Shown here: piece after piece, positions 45,669 to 55,422 of the stretch | Layout of the letters: each line of letters opens with the position of its first letter | Position numbering within the stretch: position 1 is the first letter of the stretch | Origin: Betaproteobacteria bacterium | GTDB taxonomy: Bacteria > Bdellovibrionota_B > Oligoflexia > Silvanigrellales > Silvanigrellaceae | DNA length: 64,000 nt | Direction: 5' to 3' | Assembly (NCBI GenBank): GCA_016868315.1 | Contig: VGHE01000004.1 | Span: 208,000 to 271,999 of the forward strand | Program-made: the position numbers and the translations under genes | The notes under the pieces: generated by a model | The model's input: the letters and a program-made list of their open reading frames with translations, nothing else | What the model was told of the DNA's origin: nothing | Database searches by the model: none

Positions 45669-46745
45669 ATGCCAGTGTGTGGAGCAAAGCCGATCGTGAA
45701 ATCCCCTCGCCAGTTCGCTCATTTTCTTTCTCCCTCAGAATTCAATACTGACCTCCTGCGTGAAGAAATGCTCGGTAAACGAATGAGCCGCTGCAGTGCT
45801 GAAGATCCGGACGCCTGGGCACAGGCCATTTCGGGAAAGCATGTGCTTTTGGGTGTGCCTGACGACCGAGGTGTGGAGCTCAACCAAGGGTTCGTTGGTG
45901 CCAGCACAGGCCCACAGGCCTTTCGCAACGCATTTTATCGTCTTTACGATGTGCGGCATTCACAGGGCCAATGGGCGGGCGACGGTTGGGTGGACTGCGG
46001 AGATATCGCTCTGCAGTCCAGTATCGCCGACACCCATGCGGCGTTGGCTGATGTTGTGCACGCTCTGCTCGAGCTGGGTGCCAAACGTGTGCACGTGATT
46101 GGCGGGGGGCACGACTTCAGTTTCGGTTCCTACTGGGGACACGCGCGCGCCTGTTCAGGGATCTTACCCCTCATCAATTTCGATGCTCATTTTGATTTGC
46201 GGCCTGTTGAATCAGGTCTCATCAACAGCGGCACACCTTTTCGCCGCGTGATTGAAAATCTCGACGATCGCATTGCCGGTGGCCATGCTTTACTCGAGGT
46301 GGGAATCCAGCGCGAGCGCAATCCGCAAAGCCTCTGGGATTTTGCACAATCAAAAGGCGTATCAGTGGCTGAGTATACTGGAGCAGCTCAGCCTTGGATT
46401 TTTCATCGCCTTGCAGCTTTAAGTGAGTGCTCGCTGAATAAGCAGGTCGCTGCGTGGATCGAGAATTGGTCGCGCGCCAACGATACATCTGGGGCACTTC
46501 ATCTTTCCATCGACCTCGATGTTTTTCCAGCATCATCTGCTCAGGGAACCAGCGCTTCAACTTCTTTTGGGGTGCCGGTTGAAACTCTGTGGCCATGCAT
46601 GGAAGATATCTTGTCTCGAAACATTTGCCGCGTGGTCGATGTCGCCGAACTTTGTCCGGCGCGTGACGTGCATTCGCAAACGGCACGTCTGGCTGCGTCT
46701 TTGGTCTTTCGCGGGTCCCTCTCTCGGGATGCGTCCCCGCGTTAA
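45669..46745 (+). CDS. Arginase/formiminoglutamase-family hydrolase
   Basis: A 358-residue binuclear-metal ureohydrolase. Ligand motifs: GGGHDFSFG, NFDAHFDLRP and SIDLDVFPAS. The GGGHDFS and NFDAHFDLRP forms and overall layout favour formimidoylglutamase (histidine degradation: formiminoglutamate to glutamate and formamide) over arginase or agmatinase. No other hut gene is nearby, so this is tentative. The ATG at 45669 lacks a good ribosome binding site; GTG at 45696 is an alternative. Confidence 0.75.
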   Translation: MPVCGAKPIVKSPRQFAHFLSPSEFNTDLLREEMLGKRMSRCSAEDPDAWAQAISGKHVLLGVPDDRGVELNQGFVGASTGPQAFRNAFYRLYDVRHSQGQWAGDGWVDCGDIALQSSIADTHAALADVVHALLELGAKRVHVIGGGHDFSFGSYWGHARACSGILPLINFDAHFDLRPVESGLINSGTPFRRVIENLDDRIAGGHALLEVGIQRERNPQSLWDFAQSKGVSVAEYTGAAQPWIFHRLAALSECSLNKQVAAWIENWSRANDTSGALHLSIDLDVFPASSAQGTSASTSFGVPVETLWPCMEDILSRNICRVVDVAELCPARDVHSQTARLAASLVFRGSLSRDASPR

Positions 46746-46817
46746 CTTGTTCGAGATCCGTTTATGGGTTAAGGCGAGTGCCGCACCCACGTTTTGACTT
46801 TTTTGGAGGCGTTGACC

Positions 46818-47183
46818 ATGACAGCGTCAATCAACCCCTATTTTCCGATATTGATAGCTTTCGTTTTGGGATTGCTGATCGCGGGTGGCGCAACTGCGGC
46901 GTCGTTTTTGCTCGGCCCCAAGAAGCCGAATCCTGCCAAGCTCGATGTGTATGAGTGTGGTGTGCCGGTTGTGGGCACGGCGCGTCAGCGTCTGTCGGTC
47001 AAATTCTACCTGACCGCAATTCTCTTCATTCTTTTCGATATCGAAACCGTATTCTTGTACCTTTGGGCCGTTCTTTTCGACGAACTCCGGTGGTTTGGAA
47101 TCATCGAAGTGGGTCTGTTCGTGGGAACGCTCGTGGTTGGTTACATCTATATCCTGCGTCGCGGCGCCTTGAACTGGGATTGA
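46818..47183 (+). CDS. nuoA: NADH-quinone oxidoreductase subunit A
   Basis: A 121-residue inner-membrane subunit with three helices. The conserved loop KLDVYECGVPVVGTARQRL and the FDIETVFLYLWAV helix identify it. GGAGG precedes the ATG at 46818. It opens a seven-gene operon for the membrane arm of complex I, in the order A-H-J-K-L-M-N; B, C, D, E, F, G and I are not here. Confidence 0.95.
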   Translation: MTASINPYFPILIAFVLGLLIAGGATAASFLLGPKKPNPAKLDVYECGVPVVGTARQRLSVKFYLTAILFILFDIETVFLYLWAVLFDELRWFGIIEVGLFVGTLVVGYIYILRRGALNWD

Positions 47184-47193
47184 AAGGGACGAC

Positions 47194-48333
47194 ATGGAAG
47201 GTACAGTCGGAGTGGTCACTCAGTTTCTCGACAGCAACATTGGTCTTGTTGCTGCGCTCGGTAAAATCGCCCTGGCACTCGTCATCGCCTTGCAGGTTGC
47301 TCCCATCATGGTTTGGGTCGAGCGTCGTCAGGCAGCGTTCATTCAACGCCGCATCGGCCCCAACCGCGTCGGTCTTTTTGGTTTCAAACTTTTTGGTTTA
47401 GGTCAGCCGCTGGCTGATACTATTAAGCTTCTGTTCAAAGAAGATTTCGTGCCCAAGCAGGCAAATAAGTTTTTCTATATTCTTGCGCCCATTGTTACTG
47501 CCGTCATTGGTCTTGTGGCCATCCAAGGAATTCCCTTGGCCAAAGAAATTGTTGTGGGTGGTCACACAATCAATATGCAGCCCGTAAACTTGAACGCGGG
47601 TTTTCTCTACTTGTTTGCGATGTCGGCACTGGGTGTTTATGGGGTTGCGCTGGCGGGTTGGTCTTCCAACAACAAGTACGCGCTTCTTGGTGGCCTGCGT
47701 GCTTCAGCACAAATGATCTCGTACGAAATTGCCATGGGTCTGGCACTTCTGCCGATGGTCTTCATTTATGGAACTCTCGACCTTCAGACGATGATTGCTG
47801 CGCAGTCCGATTCACTGTTGTTCGGTGTTTTGCCCAACTGGGGTATTTTTCTTTCTCCTATCTCCTTCGTAATTTTCGTTATCACCATGTTCGCGGAAAC
47901 CAACCGCTTGCCCTTTGACCTCGCTGAAGGTGAAGCCGAGCTCGTGGCTGGCTTTCTCGTCGAGTACGGGTCGATGCGCTGGTCTCTGTTCTTCCTGGGC
48001 GAGTACGCGATGATGTTCACGCTCTCGGCACTCACTACATGTGTTTTCTTGGGTGGCTATGAAATTCCCTGGTTGTCGCAAACAGAGCTGGTGGCGCTGT
48101 TGACCCCCATCTTTAGTGCTGAGCCTGCCACCTGGGTTGCGTCGCTCATCGGTCTGACTGTTCTGCTCGCTAAGACCGCCATCTTCATGTTCTTGTTTGT
48201 TCAGGCACGCTTCACGCTGCCGCGCTTCCGCTACGACCAGCTGATGCGCGTGGGCTGGGTGTACCTATTGCCTCTAGCTCTGGTGAACGTGGTTGTGTTG
48301 GCTTTGATTGTTGGAATCATGCGCCTGACTTGA
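47194..48333 (+). CDS. nuoH: NADH-quinone oxidoreductase subunit H
   Basis: A 379-residue, eight-helix subunit forming the quinone chamber at the junction of the two arms. RRIGPNRVGLFG, FKEDFVPKQANKFFY and FAETNRLPFDLAEGEAELV are the family signatures. It lies 10 bases after nuoA, with AAAGGGA upstream. Confidence 0.96.
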   Translation: MEGTVGVVTQFLDSNIGLVAALGKIALALVIALQVAPIMVWVERRQAAFIQRRIGPNRVGLFGFKLFGLGQPLADTIKLLFKEDFVPKQANKFFYILAPIVTAVIGLVAIQGIPLAKEIVVGGHTINMQPVNLNAGFLYLFAMSALGVYGVALAGWSSNNKYALLGGLRASAQMISYEIAMGLALLPMVFIYGTLDLQTMIAAQSDSLLFGVLPNWGIFLSPISFVIFVITMFAETNRLPFDLAEGEAELVAGFLVEYGSMRWSLFFLGEYAMMFTLSALTTCVFLGGYEIPWLSQTELVALLTPIFSAEPATWVASLIGLTVLLAKTAIFMFLFVQARFTLPRFRYDQLMRVGWVYLLPLALVNVVVLALIVGIMRLT

Positions 48334-48357
48334 GTTCTCGGGCAGGAACGCGGAGTA

Positions 48358-48933
48358 ATGCAGATGGATTTGAACTTTATTGCTTTTGTTGTGATGGGAC
48401 TCGCTGCCACCATCCTTTCGGGTGTGATGATCACCCGTCGCTGGCCTGTCAGTGCTGCCATGGTGCTGATTGCAGTCATGACCCTTCTGGCTGGCATGTT
48501 TGGTTTGCTTGAAGCTCACTTTGCGGCTGCGGCGCAAATTATTGTTTACGCAGGTGCCATTATGGTGGTGTTTGTGTTCGTTATGATGCTCCTCAACCTT
48601 CCGCCCGAGGAGTTGCGTTATGGCGGTGTGACCTGGGGCGAGATGGTGCTCATCAGTTTGGGTGTGCTTGTTGCTATCGTGCTTGGAACACAGGTCGGCC
48701 AAGGTTTGCTGACTCAAGGACTCGAGTCGATGGGATATGCGCCCGGACAAACTCCTGCACACGCTAAGTCACTTTATTTTGCAGCCGACGAAAACGTGAA
48801 AAACGTCGCTGCGACAATGTTCGTTGATTATCTTTGGGCTTTTGAACTTGTCAGCTTTCTGATTCTGGCTGCTGTCATCGGTTCAATCGTCATTGCCAAG
48901 AAGAGGAGCGCCGAAAATGCTAACGCTGCCTGA
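48358..48933 (+). CDS. nuoJ: NADH-quinone oxidoreductase subunit J
   Basis: A 191-residue subunit with five expected helices. FAAAAQIIVYAGAIMVVFVFV with the following MLLN is the characteristic third helix, containing the pi-bulge region. CGGAG precedes the ATG. It overlaps nuoK by 17 bases. nuoI, which usually precedes nuoJ, is missing. Confidence 0.95.
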   Translation: MQMDLNFIAFVVMGLAATILSGVMITRRWPVSAAMVLIAVMTLLAGMFGLLEAHFAAAAQIIVYAGAIMVVFVFVMMLLNLPPEELRYGGVTWGEMVLISLGVLVAIVLGTQVGQGLLTQGLESMGYAPGQTPAHAKSLYFAADENVKNVAATMFVDYLWAFELVSFLILAAVIGSIVIAKKRSAENANAA

Positions 48934-49222
48934 AATCGGGCTCTATTTTTCATTTCTGCTGTTCTTGGTTGGTCTTGCGGGTGTGATGTTTCGCAAGAAC
49001 ATCCTCTTCATGATGGTGAGCGTTGAAATCCTTCTCAATGCTGCGAATCTGGCGTTCGTGTCGGCAAGCAAAATCACCGGCACAATCGATGGTCAGGTCG
49101 TGATGTTCTTTGTGATGGCGGTCGCTGCATGTGAAGCGGCAGTAGGTCTGGCGCTGATTATTGCGCTCTACAGAACTAAGGCCTCCATCGAGGCGGATGA
49201 CTTGAAAGCATTGAGGGGCTGA
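48917..49222 (+). CDS. nuoK: NADH-quinone oxidoreductase subunit K
   Basis: A 101-residue, three-helix subunit that forms part of a proton path. The conserved membrane glutamates are visible in MVSVEILLNAANL and AVAACEAAVGLAL. AGGAG lies 8 bases before the ATG, inside nuoJ. Confidence 0.95.
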   Translation: MLTLPEIGLYFSFLLFLVGLAGVMFRKNILFMMVSVEILLNAANLAFVSASKITGTIDGQVVMFFVMAVAACEAAVGLALIIALYRTKASIEADDLKALRG

Positions 49223-49226
49223 AAAA

Positions 49227-51221
49227 ATGAATTATCAAGCAATGCTTGCCGCCGTTTTGCTGATACCGCTGCTTGGCTCAGTGCTAAACGGTTTCTTCCT
49301 TCGTAAGGCTCCCCGGTTGGTGACAGTCACTGTGGCAACTCTCGCCATAGCTCTGCCATTCGTGTTGTCGTGCGCACTGGTTTTTGGTCCGATTGCATCG
49401 GGGGAAGTGATTCGGACGGAGTTGTTCAAGTGGATTTCGGTTCCACTCGAGGGTGGTTGGCTCGAAATTCCCTTTGCACTCTCGCTCGACCGTCTCTCTG
49501 GAATCCTTCTGCTTATCATCACAGGTGTGGGCAGTCTTATTCACCTGTACGCAGGCGAATACATGCACCATGAAGAGGGTGTGTACCGCTTCTTCGCCTA
49601 CTTGAATCTGTTTGTGTTTTCGATGTTGTCGTTGGTTCTTGGCGCCAATATGGTTGTGACCTTCCTTGGTTGGGAAGGCGTGGGCGTGTGCTCCTACTTG
49701 CTCATTGGTTACTGGTACTCCGACGAGGCTAATGCGCGCGCCGGCATGAAGGCATTCGTGGCTAACCGCGTTGGCGACCTCGGGTTCCTTCTTGCGATGT
49801 TCATGTCGGTCAAGCTCTTTGGCAGCGTCGACTATTCTGCAATTGCTGCGTCGTTGACCAACGAGCTCGCTTCTGAGAATGCCTCGATGATCACGGCCAT
49901 TGGTCTGTGCATGCTTCTCGGCGTTGCCGGCAAATCTGCTCAGCTGCCTCTGTATATTTGGTTGCCCGATGCGATGGCTGGTCCCACGCCGGTGTCCGCA
50001 CTGATTCATGCGGCAACGATGGTAACCTCGGGTATCTACCTGATGACCCGTATGAGCTTCCTGCTTGTCCACAGCTCAACCGCTATGACCACAATTGCGG
50101 TGATTGGCGCTGCAACGGCACTGTTTGCAGCAACAATCGGCCTCGTTCAAAACGACATCAAAAAAGTTCTTGCTTACTCGACCGTGAGTCAGCTTGGCTT
50201 CATGGCGCTCGGCTGTGGAGTCGGCGCATTCCAATACGGCGTCGCTCACCTCATGACTCACGCGTTCTTTAAAGCTCTTTTATTCCTTGGGGCAGGAAGT
50301 GTGATTCACGCCATGCACCACGAGCAGGACATTCGTAAAATGGGCGGCCTCATCAAGAAGATGCCCATCACAGGTTGGACGTTCGTTATTGGAACATTGG
50401 CCATTATTGGCTTCCCAGGTTTTTCGGGCTTCTTCTCTAAAGATGAAATTCTTTATTACGCCTGGAGCGGAACCTTTGGTCATCCGCTGCTGTGGGTGAC
50501 CGGTGCACTGGCCGCTGCCTGCACCAGCTTCTACATGGTTCGTCTCACTTATCTTGTGTTCTTTGGTCAAAGCCGTGTCGAGCACGCACACCATCATGGA
50601 CACGGTCATGATGACCACCATCACAGCCACGAGATCCACGAAAATCCATGGACAATGACTTTGCCCTTGGTTTTACTCGCTGTGTTCTCGATTGTAGGTG
50701 GCTATGTTTCAATTCCGCACGCTATCATGCACGTGCTTGGTCTTGAAGGCGACAATGCCATCACCCAGTGGCTCTACCCTGTGATTTCTTCAGCCAAGGA
50801 AGTCATGAAGGCGGTTCACGGTGACGCTCATGGCTCTGCTGCGCTTGAGTGGGGATTAATGGGCACATCGACCTTGGTGATGCTCATCATGAGTGGATTT
50901 GCTATCGCGCTTTACAAAGTTGGACCTCAGGGTGGCGATGCGTATGCCCAAGCCGCCGGTGGTCTTTACCGCCTCATTCTCGATAAGTGGCGTATCGATG
51001 AGCTTTATCAGGCGGTCATAATTGAGCCTCTCAAGAAGGTCGGTGATGGCTTCTTCAAGTTCGGTGATCGTGCCGTGATTGAGGGTGTCATCAATGAAGG
51101 ACCGCGTGGGATTTATCTGGTGACTTCGGTTCTCAGTGACATTCAATCAGGACTTGTGCGCAATTACCTGAAACTGGTTTTCGTGGCCGTGGTTGCACTT
51201 GGGGCGTGGATTTTCATCTGA
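49227..51221 (+). CDS. nuoL: NADH-quinone oxidoreductase subunit L
   Basis: A 664-residue antiporter-like subunit with the long lateral helix at the C-terminus. TFLGWEGVGVCSYLLIGYWY carries the conserved Glu, KSAQLPLYIWLPDAMAGPTPVSA is the core motif, and the C-terminal amphipathic helix follows near residue 560. A His-rich cytoplasmic or periplasmic loop (about residues 450-475, HAHHHGHGHDDHHHSHE) is more pronounced than in E. coli. GAGGGG precedes the ATG. Confidence 0.96.
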   Translation: MNYQAMLAAVLLIPLLGSVLNGFFLRKAPRLVTVTVATLAIALPFVLSCALVFGPIASGEVIRTELFKWISVPLEGGWLEIPFALSLDRLSGILLLIITGVGSLIHLYAGEYMHHEEGVYRFFAYLNLFVFSMLSLVLGANMVVTFLGWEGVGVCSYLLIGYWYSDEANARAGMKAFVANRVGDLGFLLAMFMSVKLFGSVDYSAIAASLTNELASENASMITAIGLCMLLGVAGKSAQLPLYIWLPDAMAGPTPVSALIHAATMVTSGIYLMTRMSFLLVHSSTAMTTIAVIGAATALFAATIGLVQNDIKKVLAYSTVSQLGFMALGCGVGAFQYGVAHLMTHAFFKALLFLGAGSVIHAMHHEQDIRKMGGLIKKMPITGWTFVIGTLAIIGFPGFSGFFSKDEILYYAWSGTFGHPLLWVTGALAAACTSFYMVRLTYLVFFGQSRVEHAHHHGHGHDDHHHSHEIHENPWTMTLPLVLLAVFSIVGGYVSIPHAIMHVLGLEGDNAITQWLYPVISSAKEVMKAVHGDAHGSAALEWGLMGTSTLVMLIMSGFAIALYKVGPQGGDAYAQAAGGLYRLILDKWRIDELYQAVIIEPLKKVGDGFFKFGDRAVIEGVINEGPRGIYLVTSVLSDIQSGLVRNYLKLVFVAVVALGAWIFI

Positions 51222-51254
51222 CGCGCTGAGCTTTCGAAAGGAGAGTTTCTTTTT

Positions 51255-52823
51255 ATGGTTTCGGTGATTTCGCAGTGGATTCTCACGCTGCTCATCTTCT
51301 TTCCTTTGCTGGGTGCGATTGTTGTCGGTCTCATGAAGGACGTGCAAACCGCTCGTCACGTTGCAGTTGCAATTGCGGTTCTGGAAATGATTTTCTCATT
51401 TCATCTGATCGCTCATTTCAACATCGACTCTGCTTCGATGCAGTTTGCGCAAGATCTTGCTTGGCTGCCGAGTGGCACGGGGATTCGTTATATCGTGGGC
51501 GTGGATGGTTTGAGCCTGATGCTGGTTCTGCTAACCACAATTCTTTGCCCTTTGATTTTGCTCTCGAGCTACTCATCTATTGAATCCAATGTGAAGTCGT
51601 TTCTTGCGCTGTTTCTGGTGCTTGAATCCGCTATGATTGGTGCGCTGGTCAGTCTCGACCTCGTTCTTTTCTATGTATTCTGGGAGGCCATGCTTATTCC
51701 GATGTATTTCATCATCGGCGTTTGGGGCGGAAAAGAACGCATTTATGCGACCACAAAGTTCTTCATTTATACGGTTGTGGGCAGCCTTTTGATGTTGGTG
51801 GCATTCGCCTACCTCTATTATCTCCACTATCAGCAGAATGGTGTGTTCAGCACGAATCTCATCGAGCTTTATCGCACCGCAGCAGGACTTCCTGCTGAAA
51901 CTCAGCTGTGGTTGTTTGCGGCCACTGCACTTGCATTTGCGATTAAGGTTCCCTTGTTTCCGTTTCACACGTGGTTGCCCGATGCACACGTTCAGGCACC
52001 CACTCCCGGTTCGGTTATCCTCGCGGGCGTGCTGTTGAAGATGGGTACCTATGGCTTAATGCGGATGAGCATTCCAATGTTTCCTGAAGCAGCGCATCAG
52101 GCTGCTCCGGTCATGATCACGCTCTCGGTCATTGGAATTATCTACGGAGCTCTGATTGCATGGCGCCAGACAGACATCAAAAAGCTGGTGGCCTATTCGT
52201 CCGTAAGCCACCTTGGATTCGTGGTTGCAGGCATGTTCGCCTTCAATGAAATGGGATTCACGGGCGCTCTGTATCAGATGGTCAACCACGGTGTTTCGAC
52301 TGGCGCGTTGTTCCTTTTGATTGGTGTCGTTTATGAACGCCGCCATACGCGTGAGATGAGCGAGTACGGTGGTCTTGCGAAGCAGATGCCGTGGTATGCC
52401 TTCTTCATGGTTGTTGCGACTCTGGGCTCCGTGGCACTTCCCGGCACAGGTGGCTTTATCGGTGAGTGGTTGATTCTCAACGGTGTCTTCCAAGTGCATC
52501 CGGTGATGGCAACGTTGGCTGGAACGGGAGTTATTCTCGGTGCGATTTATATGCTGTGGCTTGTTCTCAAGGTTGTTTGGGGTCCACTCAACAACGAGGA
52601 AAACAAAAAGCTGCCCGATTGTTCGCCACGCGAATCATTTGTGCTGGCAACGCTCTCGGTCTTCGTTTTTGCGACAGGGTTCCTGTCTGCACCGATTCTC
52701 GAGCACACAGTTCCTACTTTGAAGAAACTGCAGGAGAGCGTGAACAGCAAGTCGGCTTACAAAACCCAACTTGTTATTCCCGGTCGCTCGAATGAGCCCA
52801 TGAAAGTGATGATGGAAAAGTGA
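51255..52823 (+). CDS. nuoM: NADH-quinone oxidoreductase subunit M
   Basis: A 522-residue, 14-helix antiporter-like subunit that pumps protons. FYVFWEAMLIPMYFIIG has the conserved Glu of helix 5; KVPLFPFHTWLPDAHVQAPT and YSSVSHLGFVVAG are family blocks. AAGGAG lies upstream of the ATG. Confidence 0.96.
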   Translation: MVSVISQWILTLLIFFPLLGAIVVGLMKDVQTARHVAVAIAVLEMIFSFHLIAHFNIDSASMQFAQDLAWLPSGTGIRYIVGVDGLSLMLVLLTTILCPLILLSSYSSIESNVKSFLALFLVLESAMIGALVSLDLVLFYVFWEAMLIPMYFIIGVWGGKERIYATTKFFIYTVVGSLLMLVAFAYLYYLHYQQNGVFSTNLIELYRTAAGLPAETQLWLFAATALAFAIKVPLFPFHTWLPDAHVQAPTPGSVILAGVLLKMGTYGLMRMSIPMFPEAAHQAAPVMITLSVIGIIYGALIAWRQTDIKKLVAYSSVSHLGFVVAGMFAFNEMGFTGALYQMVNHGVSTGALFLLIGVVYERRHTREMSEYGGLAKQMPWYAFFMVVATLGSVALPGTGGFIGEWLILNGVFQVHPVMATLAGTGVILGAIYMLWLVLKVVWGPLNNEENKKLPDCSPRESFVLATLSVFVFATGFLSAPILEHTVPTLKKLQESVNSKSAYKTQLVIPGRSNEPMKVMMEK

Positions 52824-52872
52824 GCGTTGCACAGACCCAGATCTGACTGCGACCCTGTCTCTCGCGGAGTGA

Positions 52873-54489
52873 ATGATGAACGAAGCGCTTCAATCCAGTT
52901 TGAACTTGATTTTCCCATCTGCGGCATTCTATCTGCACGCGGCTCCTATCCTAGCAATGCTTGTGGGCGGCTTGGTGGCTTTGCTTGCAGGCGTTTTTCG
53001 CGGCAATCCCGACCGCCCCAGCATGGTTTCGTACCAGATTGGATTCATCAGCTGCTTTCCTTCAGTCATCGTTCCCCTGATTCTCCTCTCGGCGCCGGGC
53101 TCGTTTGGCATGAGTGTGAGTCAGCCTCCAGCATGGTTGGGTAGTGGCTTCCTCGCTGACCAAATCTCCCAGTTTACTTTCTTGGTGGTTGGTCTTGGAA
53201 CAATGTTCACTCTGTTCATGGCTGAGATTTCCAATGCTGGCCGTCAGTTGTTGCGCCCTGAACTTGTATGCCTAATGCTCTTTGCTTCTGCGGGCATCAT
53301 GATTATGGCTTCCGCAGGTGAGTTTATGGCCTTCTTTACGGGCCTCGAACTCATGAGCATCCCGCTTTACGTTCTCGTTGGCTATCAGCGTCACGACACA
53401 CGCGGCCTCGAAGCGGCTGTGAAGTACTTCTTGATGGGTGCGACTGCCTCGGCCATCATTCTGATGGGCATGGCTCTTATCTATCTGAATATCGGCACGT
53501 TGCGTTGGTCGGATTTTGCACTTTTGAATGTTTCACTGTCGAATCCTTTTGGAGTGCTGGGTCTTCTTCTGTTTGTGGTCGGATTGTCTTTCAAGTTGGG
53601 AATCGCTCCGTTCCACACCTGGGGACCAGACGTCTATCAGGGTGCACACTCAACTCTCACAGGCTACATGTCGACGCTCGTCAAGGTGGGCATCGTCATG
53701 GTGGTTCTTCGTATTCTTGGAAACGGTTTTGCCGGCAACGACGGTGGAGTTTGGTTGGCGAAGATCTTTTGGGTTCTGGGAACTCTCTCGATTCTTGTGG
53801 GGTCTGTTTTTGGTCTCGTGCACAACAGCATTAAGCGCATGTTGGCCTACTCATCCATCGCCAACGCGGGATACTTCTGTCTTGCATTTGCGACGCTGGC
53901 ACTTTCTCCCGCAAGTGCCGAAGCGCGTCAGGCGGTGCTTGCCTACACTGCTATCTACACCATTCTGAATCTCGGTGCGTTCGCTATTCTTGCTTGGCTT
54001 GAAGACGGTAGCCGTGAAGATCTCCTCAAGGAGGAGCTCGCAGGTTTGGGCAAGCGCGCACCGTTTGCATCCATTTGTCTGACTATTTTTATTCTTGGTC
54101 TCGCCGGTATTCCTCCAGCGGCTGGGTTTTTTGGCAAGTTCATGCTCATCAGTTCTGCGGTTTCGGTCGGACTCATTGGTTTGGCTGTGGTCATGGTTTT
54201 GCTCAGCTGCGTTGCACTCTTCTACTACCTCTCGCTGTTGGTTGAAATTTGGCTCAAGCCTGCGACTCGCAGTTCTGTGAATCCTCAGGACAATGAAGAT
54301 TCACGCGACGTGCGCGTTCTTGTGGGAATCGTTGCTTTTGCGAGTTTGGTTGTTGGTATTGTTGGTCCGCGTTGGGTGGCTTCGATCAACCCAACCTTCG
54401 CACGCGAGAACAGAGCCCCTGCGCAGCCTTTGAAGACCGGGCAAACCAATCAGGACTCAGGAACAACAGGACAGCGGCAGGATCTTTGA
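52873..54489 (+). CDS. nuoN: NADH-quinone oxidoreductase subunit N
   Basis: A 538-residue antiporter-like subunit, the innermost pump. FFTGLELMSIPLYVLVGYQ has the conserved Glu, KLGIAPFHTWGPDVYQGA is the family core, and YSSIANAGYF is the later helix. Last gene of the nuo group; a charged C-terminal tail of about 35 residues is added. CGGAG precedes tandem ATG codons at 52873 and 52876. Confidence 0.95.
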   Translation: MMNEALQSSLNLIFPSAAFYLHAAPILAMLVGGLVALLAGVFRGNPDRPSMVSYQIGFISCFPSVIVPLILLSAPGSFGMSVSQPPAWLGSGFLADQISQFTFLVVGLGTMFTLFMAEISNAGRQLLRPELVCLMLFASAGIMIMASAGEFMAFFTGLELMSIPLYVLVGYQRHDTRGLEAAVKYFLMGATASAIILMGMALIYLNIGTLRWSDFALLNVSLSNPFGVLGLLLFVVGLSFKLGIAPFHTWGPDVYQGAHSTLTGYMSTLVKVGIVMVVLRILGNGFAGNDGGVWLAKIFWVLGTLSILVGSVFGLVHNSIKRMLAYSSIANAGYFCLAFATLALSPASAEARQAVLAYTAIYTILNLGAFAILAWLEDGSREDLLKEELAGLGKRAPFASICLTIFILGLAGIPPAAGFFGKFMLISSAVSVGLIGLAVVMVLLSCVALFYYLSLLVEIWLKPATRSSVNPQDNEDSRDVRVLVGIVAFASLVVGIVGPRWVASINPTFARENRAPAQPLKTGQTNQDSGTTGQRQDL

Positions 54490-54528
54490 TTCGTAGGCTG
54501 TCCTTGTGAGGGTTGAAGGACGTCCATT

Positions 54529-55422
54529 ATGAGACCAATCCTCTTTGAAATTTTTGGCTGGGAGGTTCCCTCCTGGCATTTTTTCTTTGTATTGGCTGCG
54601 CTCGTCGCCTATTTTTGTGCGCGCACTTGCGCTCAGAGCGCTGCTCGCGCCGAGCACCCTGCAGCACAACCCTTTCTCCATGCGCTGCCGAATATCTTTG
54701 TCATCTGTTACATCGCGGGCTGGTTTGGGGCACGCGCATTGAGCATCGTCGTAGAACAGCTTGAGGTGCGCACGCTTGCAGATTTCTTGGTTGCACTTTT
54801 TCAGATTGGTCCGATGACTTTCTATGGGGGTGCGTTTGCTGCGGTTTTGTGTGGCGCTTTATACTGCAAAATAAAGGGTATCTCGCTTCCTTTTGCCCTT
54901 GATTGCGGGATGGTCGGCGGTGTTTTTGCGCTCGGAGTTGGTCGTATCGGTTGTCATTTGAATGGTGACGATTTTGGCCTGCCAGTTCCCAATCAGCTTA
55001 ATCCTGCTTGGTGGGCTGTTCGTTTTCCGAATTTGGAAGACGGTGGCTTGTTTCGCTATCCGGTGCAGCTTGAGGAAACCGCGGCATCGTTTTTGTTCGG
55101 TGGAATTGGACTTTTGATGTTTCGTCGTGCTTTCCAGCGCGCCCGAATAACCGTCTCTTCGGAAGGTTCCCTATTCACTGGCAGTAGCAGTTCCTGTGGT
55201 GCAGTGATGTTGGGGCGGATTGCTGCATGGATGGGACTTCTTTCGGCAGCGCACCGCTATCTCAATGAAATCTTCCGCGGAGATCCGCGCGGACTCTTCC
55301 CTGGAACTCAAATTTCGACATCCAGCGGAATTGCCCTGCTGATTGTCGTTTTTTGTGCTGTATGTTTGTCTCTGTTGCGACAGCACTTGAGATCGCACTC
55401 CAACACAGGAGTCAGTTCATGA
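54529..55422 (+). CDS. lgt: Prolipoprotein diacylglyceryl transferase
   Basis: Transfers diacylglyceryl from phosphatidylglycerol to the lipobox cysteine of prolipoproteins in the inner membrane. The Lgt signature appears as GRIGCHLNGDDFG. YPVQLEE and RYLNEIFRGDPRG supply the conserved Arg, Glu and Asp residues. About seven helices are expected in 297 residues. The signature departs from the consensus (His in place of a Phe/Ile, Asp for Glu), so it could be an Lgt-like paralogue. Its stop overlaps the next start by ATGA. Confidence 0.85.
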   Translation: MRPILFEIFGWEVPSWHFFFVLAALVAYFCARTCAQSAARAEHPAAQPFLHALPNIFVICYIAGWFGARALSIVVEQLEVRTLADFLVALFQIGPMTFYGGAFAAVLCGALYCKIKGISLPFALDCGMVGGVFALGVGRIGCHLNGDDFGLPVPNQLNPAWWAVRFPNLEDGGLFRYPVQLEETAASFLFGGIGLLMFRRAFQRARITVSSEGSLFTGSSSSCGAVMLGRIAAWMGLLSAAHRYLNEIFRGDPRGLFPGTQISTSSGIALLIVVFCAVCLSLLRQHLRSHSNTGVSS

